A DNA stretch of 64,000 nt from DASXHY01 sp035552155 (GCA_035552155.1 DASZLX010000050.1:248001-312000), one strand, 5' to 3'; shown: positions 7,483 through 15,765, counted from the first letter of the stretch. The notes: generated from the sequence alone by a model not told the origin. Program-made: numbers and translations.

Positions 7483-8166
7483 CTATGAATTTGGCGGCTC
7501 CGGTTGGCTTTGTTTCTCGCTTTCAGCCACAGCAAGTTGCTCCGGCGGCGCGGTTGCGAGGCCCGGGTCGGCCGTGAGCGGGGCGGGTGGTTTTTCGACG
7601 ATGATTTTGCGGAGTTCGTCGGCGGCAGGTAAATCTTCCAGGCCGCGCAGGCCGAAATATTCCAGGAACATTGCCGTGGTGCCGTAGGTCATCGGGCGGC
7701 CGACGACTTCAGCGCGGCCGACGGCTTCGACCAGGCCGCGTTCGGTGAGGGTTTGCATGGTGCCGTCCACGTTCACGCCGCGAATCTGTTCCACCTCGGC
7801 GCGGGTGATGGGCTGGCGATAGGCAATGATAGCGAGGGTCTCAAGCGCGGGTTGGGACAGGCGCGGCGGACGCGCTTTGACGCCGACGAGGGCTTTGAGC
7901 CAGGGAGCGAATTCCGGCTGCGTGACGAATTGCCACGAACCGGCCACGCACGCGACGCGATAGCTGCGGTTGGCGTCCTCGTGCTCTTTGGCGAGTTGCT
8001 CAAGGGCGGCGACGACGTCGTCTTCTTTGGTTTTCTTGAGCGCCTTCACGGTGGGCTCGGCGTTTTCCTGCTCGGCGGCATTGGCGAGGACATCGCGAAT
8101 TTCCTTCACGCTCAGCGGCTTTTGCGCGGAGAACAGGATCGATTCCAAAATAAATTTCAGGTCCAT
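7483..8166 (-). CDS. scpB: segregation and condensation protein B
   Basis: The winged-helix subunit of the Smc-ScpAB condensin. The 227-residue product starts MDLKFILESILFSAQKPLS and contains QPALETLAIIAYRQPITRAEVEQIRGVNVDGTM, the second winged helix and the strongest family signature. It ends RPMTYGTTAMFLEYFGL followed by a proline-rich tail of about 40 residues. A helical insert (ALKKTKEDDVVAALEQLAKEHEDANR) near residues 40-65 is longer than in many ScpB. It follows scpA by 27 bp. Confidence 0.95.
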   Translation of the reverse strand: MDLKFILESILFSAQKPLSVKEIRDVLANAAEQENAEPTVKALKKTKEDDVVAALEQLAKEHEDANRSYRVACVAGSWQFVTQPEFAPWLKALVGVKARPPRLSQPALETLAIIAYRQPITRAEVEQIRGVNVDGTMQTLTERGLVEAVGRAEVVGRPMTYGTTAMFLEYFGLRGLEDLPAADELRKIIVEKPPAPLTADPGLATAPPEQLAVAESEKQSQPEPPNS

Positions 8167-8193
8167 CTCTATAAATTTTCGATTTACGATTTT

Positions 8194-9066
8194 TTATGCC
8201 GGATTTCCGCCGACTTCGGGAGTTGAGGCATCGGAGGTTTCCCGGGCGGGCGCAGATTCGGGAGCGACAGGATTCGAACCTGCATCCGAAGATTCAGCGG
8301 CAGCGGGTTCGGATGGAGGCAGGGCGGAAGCCTGTCCTGCGGTTTGGGAGCGGGTGACTTCGATTTCGGCGAAGGGCTCCGGTTGGGCGCAAACGAGTTG
8401 CTTGAGGCGAATCAATTCCAGCAACGCCAGGAACGTGCACACCACTTCGGAGCGGCTCGCGGCCTGTGCAAACAATTCGGAAAAAGTCACGCGCCCACGC
8501 TCGGTGATGGCTTTCATCACGTGCTCGATCTTTTCGCTGACGGTCCATTTGTCCTCGAAAATATCGCGGAGATCATCGCGCTTGGTGAAGCGCTGCAGGA
8601 CGGTGTTGACGGCGTTGAGCAGGTCGAAAATGGAAACTTCCGGCTTGGCCACCGGGCGGTCGGCCTCGAAATCCGGCTTGATGGGCAGCCGGGGGAACGT
8701 GTTTTCGCGCGCGACTTCCAAGGTCTGCAATTGGGCGGCGGCGTCCTTGAATTTCTTGTACTCGACCAGTTGCCGGATGAGTTCCCAGCGCGGGTCCTCG
8801 CCCTCCTCGTCGCCTTCGACCTGCACCTGTTGTTCCACGGGGAGCAATTCGCGGCTCTTGATATACATCAGCGTGGAAGCCATGACGAGGAATTCGCCGG
8901 CGATTTCGAGATCGAGCAGGCGCATGGTGTCGATGTACTCGATGAATTGCGTGGCGAGTTTGGTGAGGTTGACCTGATAAATGTCCACTTCCTCTTTTTT
9001 GATGAGGTAGAGGAGCAGGTCGAGGGGCCCTTCAAAAACTTCAAATTTGACTTTGTATTCAGCCAT
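8194..9066 (-). CDS. scpA: segregation and condensation protein A, with an unusual C-terminal tail
   Basis: The kleisin subunit that bridges the Smc heads. It starts MAEYKVKFEVFEGPLDLLLYLIKK at ATG 9066, and the frame upstream to 9231 is not conserved. The N-terminal Smc-binding helices and the C-terminal winged helix (ITERGRVTFSELF..FLALLELIRLKQL) are both present. After PFAEIEV, where most ScpA end, about 50 extra Ala/Pro/Ser/Glu-rich residues follow. They are encoded in part by a palindromic repeat (8314-8340) and by a tRNA T-arm-like sequence (8259-8283). The product is 290 residues. Confidence 0.94.
   Translation of the reverse strand: MAEYKVKFEVFEGPLDLLLYLIKKEEVDIYQVNLTKLATQFIEYIDTMRLLDLEIAGEFLVMASTLMYIKSRELLPVEQQVQVEGDEEGEDPRWELIRQLVEYKKFKDAAAQLQTLEVARENTFPRLPIKPDFEADRPVAKPEVSIFDLLNAVNTVLQRFTKRDDLRDIFEDKWTVSEKIEHVMKAITERGRVTFSELFAQAASRSEVVCTFLALLELIRLKQLVCAQPEPFAEIEVTRSQTAGQASALPPSEPAAAESSDAGSNPVAPESAPARETSDASTPEVGGNPA
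8259..8283 (-). other. tRNA T-arm/acceptor-like sequence inside scpA
   Basis: On the minus strand CAGGTTCGAATCCTGTCGCT (within 8263-8282) forms a complete T-arm: GCAGG stem, TTCGAAT loop, CCTGT stem. CGCTCCCG follows, resembling the acceptor 3' strand of the tRNA-Asp gene 1.1 kb away (CGCTCCCG). No D-arm or anticodon arm accompanies it, so it is a fragment, either a remnant or chance. Confidence 0.45.
8314..8340. repeat. GGAGGCAGG..GCCTGTCCTGC repeat inside scpA
   Basis: GGAGGCAGG, GCGGAA, GCCTGTCCTGC. The same arms with a shorter centre lie in the tsaE-thiL gap at 13742-13763. Here it is read in frame as part of the scpA tail (AGQASALPP). Confidence 0.65.
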
Positions 9067-9371
9067 GTCCTCCGCGCGAATTCGCGGGCGCGGAACGAAC
9101 AAATCGTAAGCGGGCGCGAGAGGGTTGGCAATGGGAACATGCGAACAACTGACCGGGAACATGGGTCGAACGAATGCATCAGACTTCTTAACATTAGCTG
9201 CCGGGGGGTTGACAAAATGGGCCGGGAACATAGAATTTCATTGTTCGGGTAGCAGTACGTTTCTTCAGCGGGGTTCCCCACCCCCACCTCCTTGGCGTCT
9301 GCTGCCCGAATATTTTTTTGTGTTCGGCTTGACCTCGGGCGGTGGTTTCCTTAGGTTCTCCTGCCCCACGC
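9067..9371. other. intergenic region between divergent scpA and tRNA-Asp
   Basis: About 300 bp without a convincing gene. It must hold promoters for both the scpAB-hicAB strand and the tRNA. I could not pick out a confident -35/-10 pair on either strand. A GGGGTTCCCCACCCCC tract lies near 9270-9290. Confidence 0.5.
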
Positions 9372-9448
9372 GGGGGCGTAGCTCAATTGGTTAGAGCGCT
9401 GCCCTGTCACGGCAGAGGTTACGGGTTCGAGCCCCGCCGCTCCCGCCA
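9372..9448 (+). tRNA. tRNA-Asp (anticodon GTC)
   Basis: A 77-nt cloverleaf. The acceptor GGGGGCG (9372-9378) pairs with CGCTCCC, with one G-U. The D-arm is GCTCAATTGGTTAGAGC. The anticodon arm is CTGCC-CTGTCAC-GGCAG with anticodon GTC at 9406-9408. The T-arm ACGGG-TTCGAGC-CCCGC has one A-C mismatch at its base. Discriminator G73 is the aspartate identity base, and CCA is encoded. A T-rich run (TTTTTCTTT) follows directly and may end transcription. Confidence 0.95.
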
Positions 9449-9641
9449 TTTTTCTTTAGGCGAATGGCCTCCTTAAATTCGTCTCCTTTTTCGGATTCGT
9501 TCCGGATTTTGATTTGAATGGCGGGACTTGCGGTGTTGGTCCCTCGGAAGGACCCTTCGGCGTTGTTACGCGCCTTTTTCTCTCTCGACACGGGGCGCGC
9601 ATTGCGGTTTGCTTCGCAGGATTTAATTTTGTTCGGAAAGA

Positions 9642-11423
9642 ATGAACGCAGATATTTTAGCCAAGGCCAAGTCGCTCGGGTTTTCGGATCGTCAAATCGC
9701 CCATTTAACCGGTAAAACGGAGGACGAAATCCGCGCGTTGCGGAAAAAAATTGGCTTGGTCCCCAGTTACCGGCTGGTGGACACGTGCGCGGCGGAGTTC
9801 GAAGCCTATACCCCCTATTATTATTCCACCTACGATCGTGGCGATGATGAAGTCCGCGCGACGCCGAAGCGCAAGGTGATGATTCTTGGCGGCGGCCCGA
9901 ACCGGATCGGGCAGGGAATTGAATTTGATTACTGTTGCGTGCATGCGGCTTTTGCACTCAAGGAGGACGGCTTCGAGACGCTGATGGTCAACTCGAATCC
10001 CGAGACGGTTTCGACCGATTACGATACGAGCGACAAGCTTTTTTTCGAGCCGCTGACGCTGGAGGACGTGCTGCACATTTATGAGCGGGAAAAATGTTGG
10101 GGCGCGATTGCGCAATTCGGCGGGCAAACTCCGCTGAACCTGGCGCTGAGTTTGCAAAAGAACGGCGTGAATATCATCGGCACCTCGCCGCAGAGCATCG
10201 AAATCGCCGAGGACCGGAAGTTATTTGCGGCGATGCTGAACAAGCTGAACATCCCGCAGCCGCCCAACGGCATCGCGACCAACGAGGCGGAAGCGCTGGC
10301 GGCGTCGCGCAAGTTGGGTTATCCCGTGCTGGTGCGGCCGTCGTTCGTGCTGGGCGGGCGGGCGATGCAGATTGTTTATTCCGATTCCGAGCTGCAACAT
10401 TACATGCGTTTTGCCGTGGAGGCTTCGCCGGAGCGGCCCGTGCTGGTGGATAAATTTCTCGAGGATGCGACCGAGGTGGACGTGGATTGCATCACGGATA
10501 CGGGTTTGCCGAACGGCGGGACGATCGTGATTGGCGGAATGCTGGAGCATATTGAATTCGCTGGCGTGCATTCGGGCGACGCGGCCATGGTGCTGCCGCC
10601 GCATTCGCTGTCGGAAAAGGTCATCCAGACGATTCGCGATTATACGCACGCGATGGCGCGCGAATTGAAAGTCATCGGCTTGATGAACGTGCAGTATGCG
10701 GTGAAGGGCGAAACGGTTTATTGCCTGGAGGTCAACCCGCGCGCGTCGCGCACGGTGCCATTTGTAAGCAAGGCGATTGGTTATCCGCTCGCCAAACTGG
10801 CGGCGAAGGTGATGGCGGGGAAAACTTTGAAGGAGCTGAATTTCACGGAGGAAGTCTGGCCAAAATATTGGGCGGTGAAGGAATCGGTGTTTCCCTTCAG
10901 CCGTTTTCATGGCCAGGACATTTTGCTATCGCCGGAAATGCGCTCGACCGGCGAAGTGATGGGCTTGGATTCGGACCTGGGCATTGCCTATGCGAAATCG
11001 CAGATGGCGGCCAATGCGCCGCTGCCGCTGCGCGGGCGGGTGTTCATCAGCGTGAGCGATGCGGACAAAAGCCAGGCGGCGGAAATTGCGAAGGAATTTG
11101 AGGGGCTCGGTTTTGAACTGGTGGCCACGGGTGGCACCGCGGCGGTGCTGGAAAAAGCCGGGTTGAAAGTGCAGCGCATTTTCAAATTGAGTGAAGGCCG
11201 GCCAAACGCGATCGATTTGCTGAAAAACAAGGAGATCCAATTGGTCATCAATACGCCGGCCGGACAGGCGCCGCGCGCGGACGAAGTAAAAATCCGCACC
11301 ACCGCGGTTTACACCGGCACGCCGATCATGACCACCTTAAGCGGCGCGAAAGCGGCGGCCCTCGGCATCGCCGCGCTCAAAAAATCCGGTTACGGAGTGC
11401 AGACGCTGCAGGAGTATCACTGA
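9642..11423 (+). CDS. carB: carbamoyl-phosphate synthase large chain, C-terminal half only
   Basis: Aligns with roughly the last 590 residues of the approximately 1070-residue CarB. It starts in the middle of the oligomerisation domain (MNADILAKAKSLGF matches the LNADFLRQLKRKGF region of E. coli CarB). The second ATP-grasp domain follows (about 75-430, with GGGPNRIGQGIEFDYCCVHA, PSFVLGGRAM and EVNPRASRTVPFVSK), then the MGS-like regulatory domain (about 455-590). It makes carbamoyl phosphate from carbamate for pyrimidines and arginine, but needs the N-terminal half, which is not in this window. The split resembles the carB1/carB2 arrangement of some thermophiles. GGAAAG precedes the ATG. Confidence 0.95.
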   Translation: MNADILAKAKSLGFSDRQIAHLTGKTEDEIRALRKKIGLVPSYRLVDTCAAEFEAYTPYYYSTYDRGDDEVRATPKRKVMILGGGPNRIGQGIEFDYCCVHAAFALKEDGFETLMVNSNPETVSTDYDTSDKLFFEPLTLEDVLHIYEREKCWGAIAQFGGQTPLNLALSLQKNGVNIIGTSPQSIEIAEDRKLFAAMLNKLNIPQPPNGIATNEAEALAASRKLGYPVLVRPSFVLGGRAMQIVYSDSELQHYMRFAVEASPERPVLVDKFLEDATEVDVDCITDTGLPNGGTIVIGGMLEHIEFAGVHSGDAAMVLPPHSLSEKVIQTIRDYTHAMARELKVIGLMNVQYAVKGETVYCLEVNPRASRTVPFVSKAIGYPLAKLAAKVMAGKTLKELNFTEEVWPKYWAVKESVFPFSRFHGQDILLSPEMRSTGEVMGLDSDLGIAYAKSQMAANAPLPLRGRVFISVSDADKSQAAEIAKEFEGLGFELVATGGTAAVLEKAGLKVQRIFKLSEGRPNAIDLLKNKEIQLVINTPAGQAPRADEVKIRTTAVYTGTPIMTTLSGAKAAALGIAALKKSGYGVQTLQEYH

Positions 11424-11447
11424 GGCGGGTCTGTCGTTCGGATTTCC

Positions 11448-12494
11448 TTATTGTCGGACTTGCACGAGGGTTTTCACCGCGCGATTGCCCTGCGTCATGG
11501 ACTTGAGGAGTTGAGGCAATTCGCTGAGGGCGCATTCGCCGTTCACAAACTCCGCAGCCTGGATCACGCCGGATTCGATAAAGCCGAGCGCGCGGCGAAT
11601 CGCGCGCGGGGTGTGATGAAAACTCGCGAGCAGCTTGAGGTCGGAATAGTGAATCAGGGTGGTATCGAGGGTGACGGTGGTGCCGGAAGGGCAGCCGCCG
11701 AAGAAATTCACCGTGCCGCCCTTGCGCACGAGATGGATGCCAGCCTCCCACACCGCCGGATTTCCGACCGCTTCGATGACGATGTCAAAATGTTCTTTCG
11801 TCGCCTCGCGAATCCGGGGCGCAAGATTGCTGCCATCGCCGATATCGATCACGTGACCGGCGCCCAGTTTCTTTGCGGCTTCCAATCTTCCCGCGTGACG
11901 GCCGGCGACGGTAACGAGGCAACCGAGTTGTTTGGCCAGCGCCACAAACATCAGGCCGATGGGCCCGGCGCCCAGCACGAGCACGCGCTGGCCGGGTTTC
12001 AACTGAACATCGTCGACTCCCTGCACGACGCACGCGAGCGGCTCGACGAGGGCGGCGTCGCGAAATTGCGTGGACGGTTTGAGCCGCAACAAATTTTTTT
12101 CCACGATGCGCGCCGGCACGGCAATGGATTCGGCGTAGGCGCCGTTTAGAAAGAGCAAATCGTCGCAGATATTTTCCTGCTGATTGCGGCAATAAAAACA
12201 TTCGCCGCACGGCGCGGAGTTGGCCACGGCCACGCGGTCGCCCACGCGCACCGCGGGTTCGCCGTTGGCAGTCGGGGGGTGGTTGACTTCCGAGACGATG
12301 CCCGCCAGTTCATGTCCGAAGACGGCGGGCGGCACGATCATTTTGGCGTGGTAGCCGCGGCGGAATACTTTCAAGTCCGTGCCGCAGGTCAGCGCCGCCT
12401 CGATTTGGATGCGCACTTCGCCCGGCTGGAGCGGCTGCGGTTGAATGTCTTCGACGCGGACATCTTCTTTTCCGTAGAGAACAGCAGCTTTCAT
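11448..12494 (-). CDS. zinc-dependent alcohol dehydrogenase (MDR; sorbitol/threonine dehydrogenase type)
   Basis: A 348-residue medium-chain dehydrogenase. The catalytic domain has CGTD (first zinc ligand), FGHELAGIV (GHE) and a structural-zinc cysteine lobe CGECFYCRNQQENIC. The Rossmann domain has VLVLGAGPIGLMFVALAKQLG. It should oxidise a polyol or secondary alcohol with NAD(P); the substrate cannot be read from sequence. I chose ATG 12494 (MKAAVLYGKEDVRVEDI), since the 7 extra codons upstream are not conserved. It lies last in the thiL-tsaE-tsaB series, 96 bp after tsaB. Confidence 0.9.
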   Translation of the reverse strand: MKAAVLYGKEDVRVEDIQPQPLQPGEVRIQIEAALTCGTDLKVFRRGYHAKMIVPPAVFGHELAGIVSEVNHPPTANGEPAVRVGDRVAVANSAPCGECFYCRNQQENICDDLLFLNGAYAESIAVPARIVEKNLLRLKPSTQFRDAALVEPLACVVQGVDDVQLKPGQRVLVLGAGPIGLMFVALAKQLGCLVTVAGRHAGRLEAAKKLGAGHVIDIGDGSNLAPRIREATKEHFDIVIEAVGNPAVWEAGIHLVRKGGTVNFFGGCPSGTTVTLDTTLIHYSDLKLLASFHHTPRAIRRALGFIESGVIQAAEFVNGECALSELPQLLKSMTQGNRAVKTLVQVRQ

Positions 12495-12590
12495 TTGGCG
12501 GGCACGAATGAACACTAATTCGCGCGGATTGTTAAGGCTGAATTATAAAATTAACACCGTGTTGAACGACAGGTGCCTCCCCGGCGCGAA

Positions 12591-13295
12591 TCAAGGGAGG
12601 ATCCGCGGAGGAGGCGCTTTGACGAAGGTTGTTTCGCGCAGATAGATCGGTTCGAGTTTTTCGCCGGGAACAAAATGGGTCAAGTCCAGCGCCAGCCGGC
12701 CCAGCGTGGCGGCGCGGGGAAACACGGTTTTTCCGGACGGAAACCAGCGCGGCATTTCCGGGCCGATGAGAACGTTTCCAGCTTCCGCGCGCCGGCGCGC
12801 CTCGGCGAGCGGAACAATTTTGAGGGGATTTATTTCGCGGCGGCTATTGCGTGAGAGTTCGTAGGTGGCGAGGTAGAGTTCTTCGCGCTGCGCGTCGACG
12901 ATGACATCGATGAGGCCGGTGGCGCCGTCTGCCTGCGCTTGTGCAGCGATGCATTTGACACTGCTGACGCCGAGTAATTTAATCGGGCGGGCCAGTTGCC
13001 AGCCTTGCGCGAGGGAAATCGCGGCGCGGATGCCAGTGTAAGAGCCGGGGCCGAGGCCCACGGCGAGGCAGTCGATTTGTTCGCGCTCCAATTTTGCCTC
13101 GCGCAATACCTCATCGATCATCGTGAGCGGTGCGTTTGAGCCGGATTCAATGATTTCGCTGACGATTGATTCGGGGAGGCGAGTTTCGCCAGTCCCGGAT
13201 TTATTTGGAAAAGATGGGGACTCGCGGAGCTCGTCCCTCCGGAGGATGGCCACGCTGCGTTGTGGTGAGGAAAATTCAAGCGCCAAAATCTTCAT
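12591..13295 (-). CDS. tsaB: tRNA threonylcarbamoyladenosine biosynthesis protein TsaB
   Basis: An ASKHA-fold partner of TsaD in making t6A37 of ANN-decoding tRNAs. It starts MKILALEFSSPQRSVAIL and carries the core LAVGLGPGSYTGIRAAISLAQGW (about 75-97). Between strand 2 and the first helix sits an unusual stretch, RRDELRESPSFPNKSGTGET (about 19-38), encoded by a palindromic repeat (13217-13237). The product is 234 residues. The ATG 13295 lies inside the tsaE coding end (20-bp overlap), implying coupled translation. Confidence 0.92.
   Translation of the reverse strand: MKILALEFSSPQRSVAILRRDELRESPSFPNKSGTGETRLPESIVSEIIESGSNAPLTMIDEVLREAKLEREQIDCLAVGLGPGSYTGIRAAISLAQGWQLARPIKLLGVSSVKCIAAQAQADGATGLIDVIVDAQREELYLATYELSRNSRREINPLKIVPLAEARRRAEAGNVLIGPEMPRWFPSGKTVFPRAATLGRLALDLTHFVPGEKLEPIYLRETTFVKAPPPRILP
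13217..13237. repeat. palindrome GGGAC..GTCCC within tsaB
   Basis: GGGACTCGCGGAGCTCGTCC (21 bp with a final C) has GGGAC/GTCCC arms around a GAGCTC centre. It is translated as RRDELRESP in TsaB, where other family members have no such residues. Confidence 0.6.
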
Positions 13296-13740
13296 AGGAA
13301 ATGCGCCGCTCATTTTCGTTTACGGTTTCGATTTTGACCCAACGAAAGATGGCCGGAAAACTTTCGGCTCGGGAGGGTGGGTTTTGAACTTCGCCAAACC
13401 AGCGCTCGGCCCATTCAATGACGGCCACACCGTCCGGTTTTAAATATTCATCCAGCCCGGCGGAGAGAATCTGTACCTTGGTTTCCAGCCGGTATAAATC
13501 GAGGTGGAACAAGGTCAACCGTCCGCTGTTGTAGATGTTCACCAGCGTGAACGTCGGCGAATGCACGCGAGAGCTGATATTCAGGCCGCGGGCGAGGCCT
13601 TTGACGAGTTGCGTTTTGCCCGCTCCGAGATCACCGGAGAGGCCGATAACGAGGCCGGTTTTTGCCGCGCGGCCCCAGATTTCGCCAAGCGATTCGGTTT
13701 CGATTGGACTATGGGAAATGAGCGCGGGCATGCAAATCAC
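13276..13740 (-). CDS. tsaE: tRNA threonylcarbamoyladenosine biosynthesis ATPase TsaE
   Basis: A P-loop ATPase that stimulates TsaBD turnover in t6A synthesis. The 154-residue product has Walker A GDLGAGKTQLVKGLARGL (about 36-53), the family motif SPTFTLVNIY, the Walker-B-like FHLDLYRL and IEWAERW. The start may be ATG 13740 or ATG 13731, and the difference is three residues. It is clustered with thiL upstream (24-bp gap containing a palindrome) and tsaB downstream (overlap). Confidence 0.95.
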   Translation of the reverse strand: MICMPALISHSPIETESLGEIWGRAAKTGLVIGLSGDLGAGKTQLVKGLARGLNISSRVHSPTFTLVNIYNSGRLTLFHLDLYRLETKVQILSAGLDEYLKPDGVAVIEWAERWFGEVQNPPSRAESFPAIFRWVKIETVNENERRISYEDFGA

Positions 13741-13741
13741 A

Positions 13742-13763
13742 GGAGGCAGGATGCCTGTCCTGC
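13742..13763. repeat. palindrome GGCAGGATGCCTGTCCTGC
   Basis: An intergenic hairpin (GCAGGA/TCCTGC arms at 13746-13751 and 13758-13763) filling the 24-bp gap between thiL and tsaE. It is the intergenic relative of the in-frame copy in scpA at 8314-8340. No T-run follows on either strand, so it is not an obvious terminator. Confidence 0.65.
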
Positions 13764-13764
13764 G

Positions 13765-14739
13765 TTATTTTGTGAAATGTTCGTAGCCATGGGCGGTCAA
13801 CGGGCGGGCGCCGGTTTTGTCGCGAAGAGTGATGCCTTCGCCGGCGGTGATTTTGCCGATGCACGTGAGCGCCAGTTCGGGGAATTGCTTTTTCCAGGCG
13901 TCCAGCAAGGGCACGGCGTCTTTGGCGGCGACGGTGAAGAGCAGTTCGAAATCCTCGCCGTCGGTGAGCGCGGCGAGCAGGGGCGGCTTCTGAGCGCCGG
14001 CGTTAGGAAGAGGAGGATTACCATTAGTCGCAATGTCCGCCTCACGTCGGCGGTTACGGGCGGCGCGGCTGATGGGAATGGCGGTCGTGAGCAATTCCGC
14101 GCCGACGCGGCTGGCTTTCAAAATGTGCCGCAAATCGCCGGCGAGGCCATCGCTGAGATCAATCATGGCGTGAATGGGAAAATGTTCGGCAAGCCAGCGG
14201 GCCTCGGCCAGGCGGGGTTCGAATTCCAGATGCCGGGCCGCGAGCGAACCGCCCAGTTCGCCGGTGACAAAAATGGCGTCGCCGGCTTCCGCGCCGGAGC
14301 GCAGCACGGCCTTGCCGCGCGGGACGGTGCCGAGCATGGCCACGGAAATTAAAATACGCTCCGGGTTGGTGGTGGTTTCGCCGCCGGCGATGGCGACGTC
14401 GTGCTTTCGCGCGAGTGCGTTGATGCCGGAATAAACGGCTTCAATGAAAGCGGCGTCGAAAGTTTTTGGCAGCGCGATGGTGAGGAGCGCGGCGGTGGCC
14501 GTGCCGGCCATGGCAGCGATATCGCTCAGGCAGCGGGCGAGCGCTTTGTGGCCGATTTGTTCCGGCATCGCGCCGGTTTTGAAATGAACGCCTTCGACGA
14601 TGGCGTCGGTTTTGAAAAGCAGCAATTTATCCGGCAGGCCGAGGTCGAGCACGGCGCAATCATCGCCGCTGCCGGTCACCACGGATTTATTGGTGGGCAG
14701 CGAGCGCGTCAATTTTTCGATCAATTCAAACTCATTCAC
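13765..14739 (-). CDS. thiL: thiamine-monophosphate kinase
   Basis: Phosphorylates thiamine monophosphate to the active diphosphate using ATP. The 324-residue PurM/AIRS-fold enzyme has SGDDCAVLD near the N-terminus, KTDAIVEGVHF (metal and ATP site), GHKALARCLSDIAAMAG, DLSDGLAGDL and GEDFELLFTV. Between GAELLTTAIPISRAA and LTDGEDFELLF an extra segment of about 26 residues (RNRRREADIATNGNPPLPNA and onward) replaces the normal short loop. It is partly encoded by the palindrome at 14037-14053. It starts 15 bp downstream of the CPBP gene. Confidence 0.94.
   Translation of the reverse strand: MNEFELIEKLTRSLPTNKSVVTGSGDDCAVLDLGLPDKLLLFKTDAIVEGVHFKTGAMPEQIGHKALARCLSDIAAMAGTATAALLTIALPKTFDAAFIEAVYSGINALARKHDVAIAGGETTTNPERILISVAMLGTVPRGKAVLRSGAEAGDAIFVTGELGGSLAARHLEFEPRLAEARWLAEHFPIHAMIDLSDGLAGDLRHILKASRVGAELLTTAIPISRAARNRRREADIATNGNPPLPNAGAQKPPLLAALTDGEDFELLFTVAAKDAVPLLDAWKKQFPELALTCIGKITAGEGITLRDKTGARPLTAHGYEHFTK
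14037..14053. repeat. palindrome CCGCCTCACGTCGGCGG within thiL
   Basis: CCGCC, seven bases, GGCGG. The core CCTCACGTCGGC is shared with the intergenic palindrome at 5218-5237. On the coding strand it encodes part of the ThiL loop insertion (RRREAD). Confidence 0.55.
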
Positions 14740-14754
14740 AATGGGACGAACAAT

Positions 14755-15684
14755 TTATTTTTGCTGGAGGTAAAGCGCGACGAAATTCGCCGCGTTGAAA
14801 ACGCAGTGGACGGTGATGCAGGCCAGGAGGTTGCCGGTGTATTCGTAGAGGCAGGCGAGCACGAGCGCGAGAAAAGTGAGCGGCAGGAACGTGCCGAGAT
14901 TGAAATGAATGAGGCCGAACAACAGGGACGTGCCCCAAAGGGCCATCCGGGGATACCCGGCGCGTTTGACGGCCGGATAGAGAATTCCGCGAAAGATGAC
15001 TTCCTCGGCCACAGGCGCAATCGCGATGGTGGCGATCCCGAGCAGGGCGCGGCTCGACCACTGCTCGGTGGCGCGCAGCAACGAAACGGTTTCCTGTTCC
15101 TGAGGATGAAAGGTGAGATGTTGCAGGATCTGGATTGAAATGGCCTGCAAGGTCCAAATGACCGGCAACGCGGCCAGCCCGATGACGGCGCCGAGCAAGA
15201 GCGCATGGCCGGGGTGGTTATTAAAGCCGAAGCCCTCCGACCAATTGAGATGATGTTCACGCAGAAAAAAATGGACCAACACCAGCGCTGCCCCCTGGAA
15301 CGCGACGACCGCGAGCAACACGCGCAAGGTGGTGTTTTGCACCTCCTCGTGCTGGCCGGTGAGGCGGGTGATTGCCCACATGAGGAGGAAGCCGCTGTAA
15401 ATGCAGACCAGGAGGATGAGCAGGTTGCGGAGGAATTTCTCGAACGGCCACGGTCGCGCGAGCACGAAAAGCGCGCCGACAAAGCAGGCGAGGGCCGCGG
15501 CGCTTCCGGCAATGAAAATCGCAGGGGACGGCTGCGCCGCGCCGCCGAAATAATTGATGGCCGAGGAAACCACCGCGCCAATCATGACGCACACGATCAC
15601 GCTGGCGATCAGCCGCACGATGGCGTCCGTCCTCCAGGGCTTTTCCGAAAGCCGTCCGGTGGTGATGGTGCGCGCAAAAAACAT
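14755..15684 (-). CDS. CPBP-family intramembrane metalloprotease
   Basis: A 309-residue polytopic inner-membrane protein with about eight hydrophobic segments. The CPBP/Abi signature is complete: EEVIFRG (about residue 232, EExxxR), HFNLG and HCVFN near the C-terminus supply the Glu and His metal ligands. Relatives process prenylated or other membrane substrates, and some are bacteriocin self-immunity proteins; the substrate here is unknown. It is first in the run to thiL, tsaE and tsaB. It is divergent from the gene at 15766 across 81 bp. Confidence 0.9.
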   Translation of the reverse strand: MFFARTITTGRLSEKPWRTDAIVRLIASVIVCVMIGAVVSSAINYFGGAAQPSPAIFIAGSAAALACFVGALFVLARPWPFEKFLRNLLILLVCIYSGFLLMWAITRLTGQHEEVQNTTLRVLLAVVAFQGAALVLVHFFLREHHLNWSEGFGFNNHPGHALLLGAVIGLAALPVIWTLQAISIQILQHLTFHPQEQETVSLLRATEQWSSRALLGIATIAIAPVAEEVIFRGILYPAVKRAGYPRMALWGTSLLFGLIHFNLGTFLPLTFLALVLACLYEYTGNLLACITVHCVFNAANFVALYLQQK

Positions 15685-15765
15685 CGGCAGAAGCTATAGC
15701 ACGTCTGCCGGGCTGACGAGGAAGTTTCTTTTGCCCCGCGCGCGAACGCGGATTATGGTGGCCGG

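Noticed and set aside
8259..8283. A second tRNA gene
   Set aside because: Only the T-arm and part of an acceptor are present; no D-arm or anticodon arm within 60 bp.
8344..9252. Long plus-strand frames opposite scpA
   Set aside because: Antisense shadows of a well-supported gene in GC-rich DNA; no homology or Shine-Dalgarno sequence.
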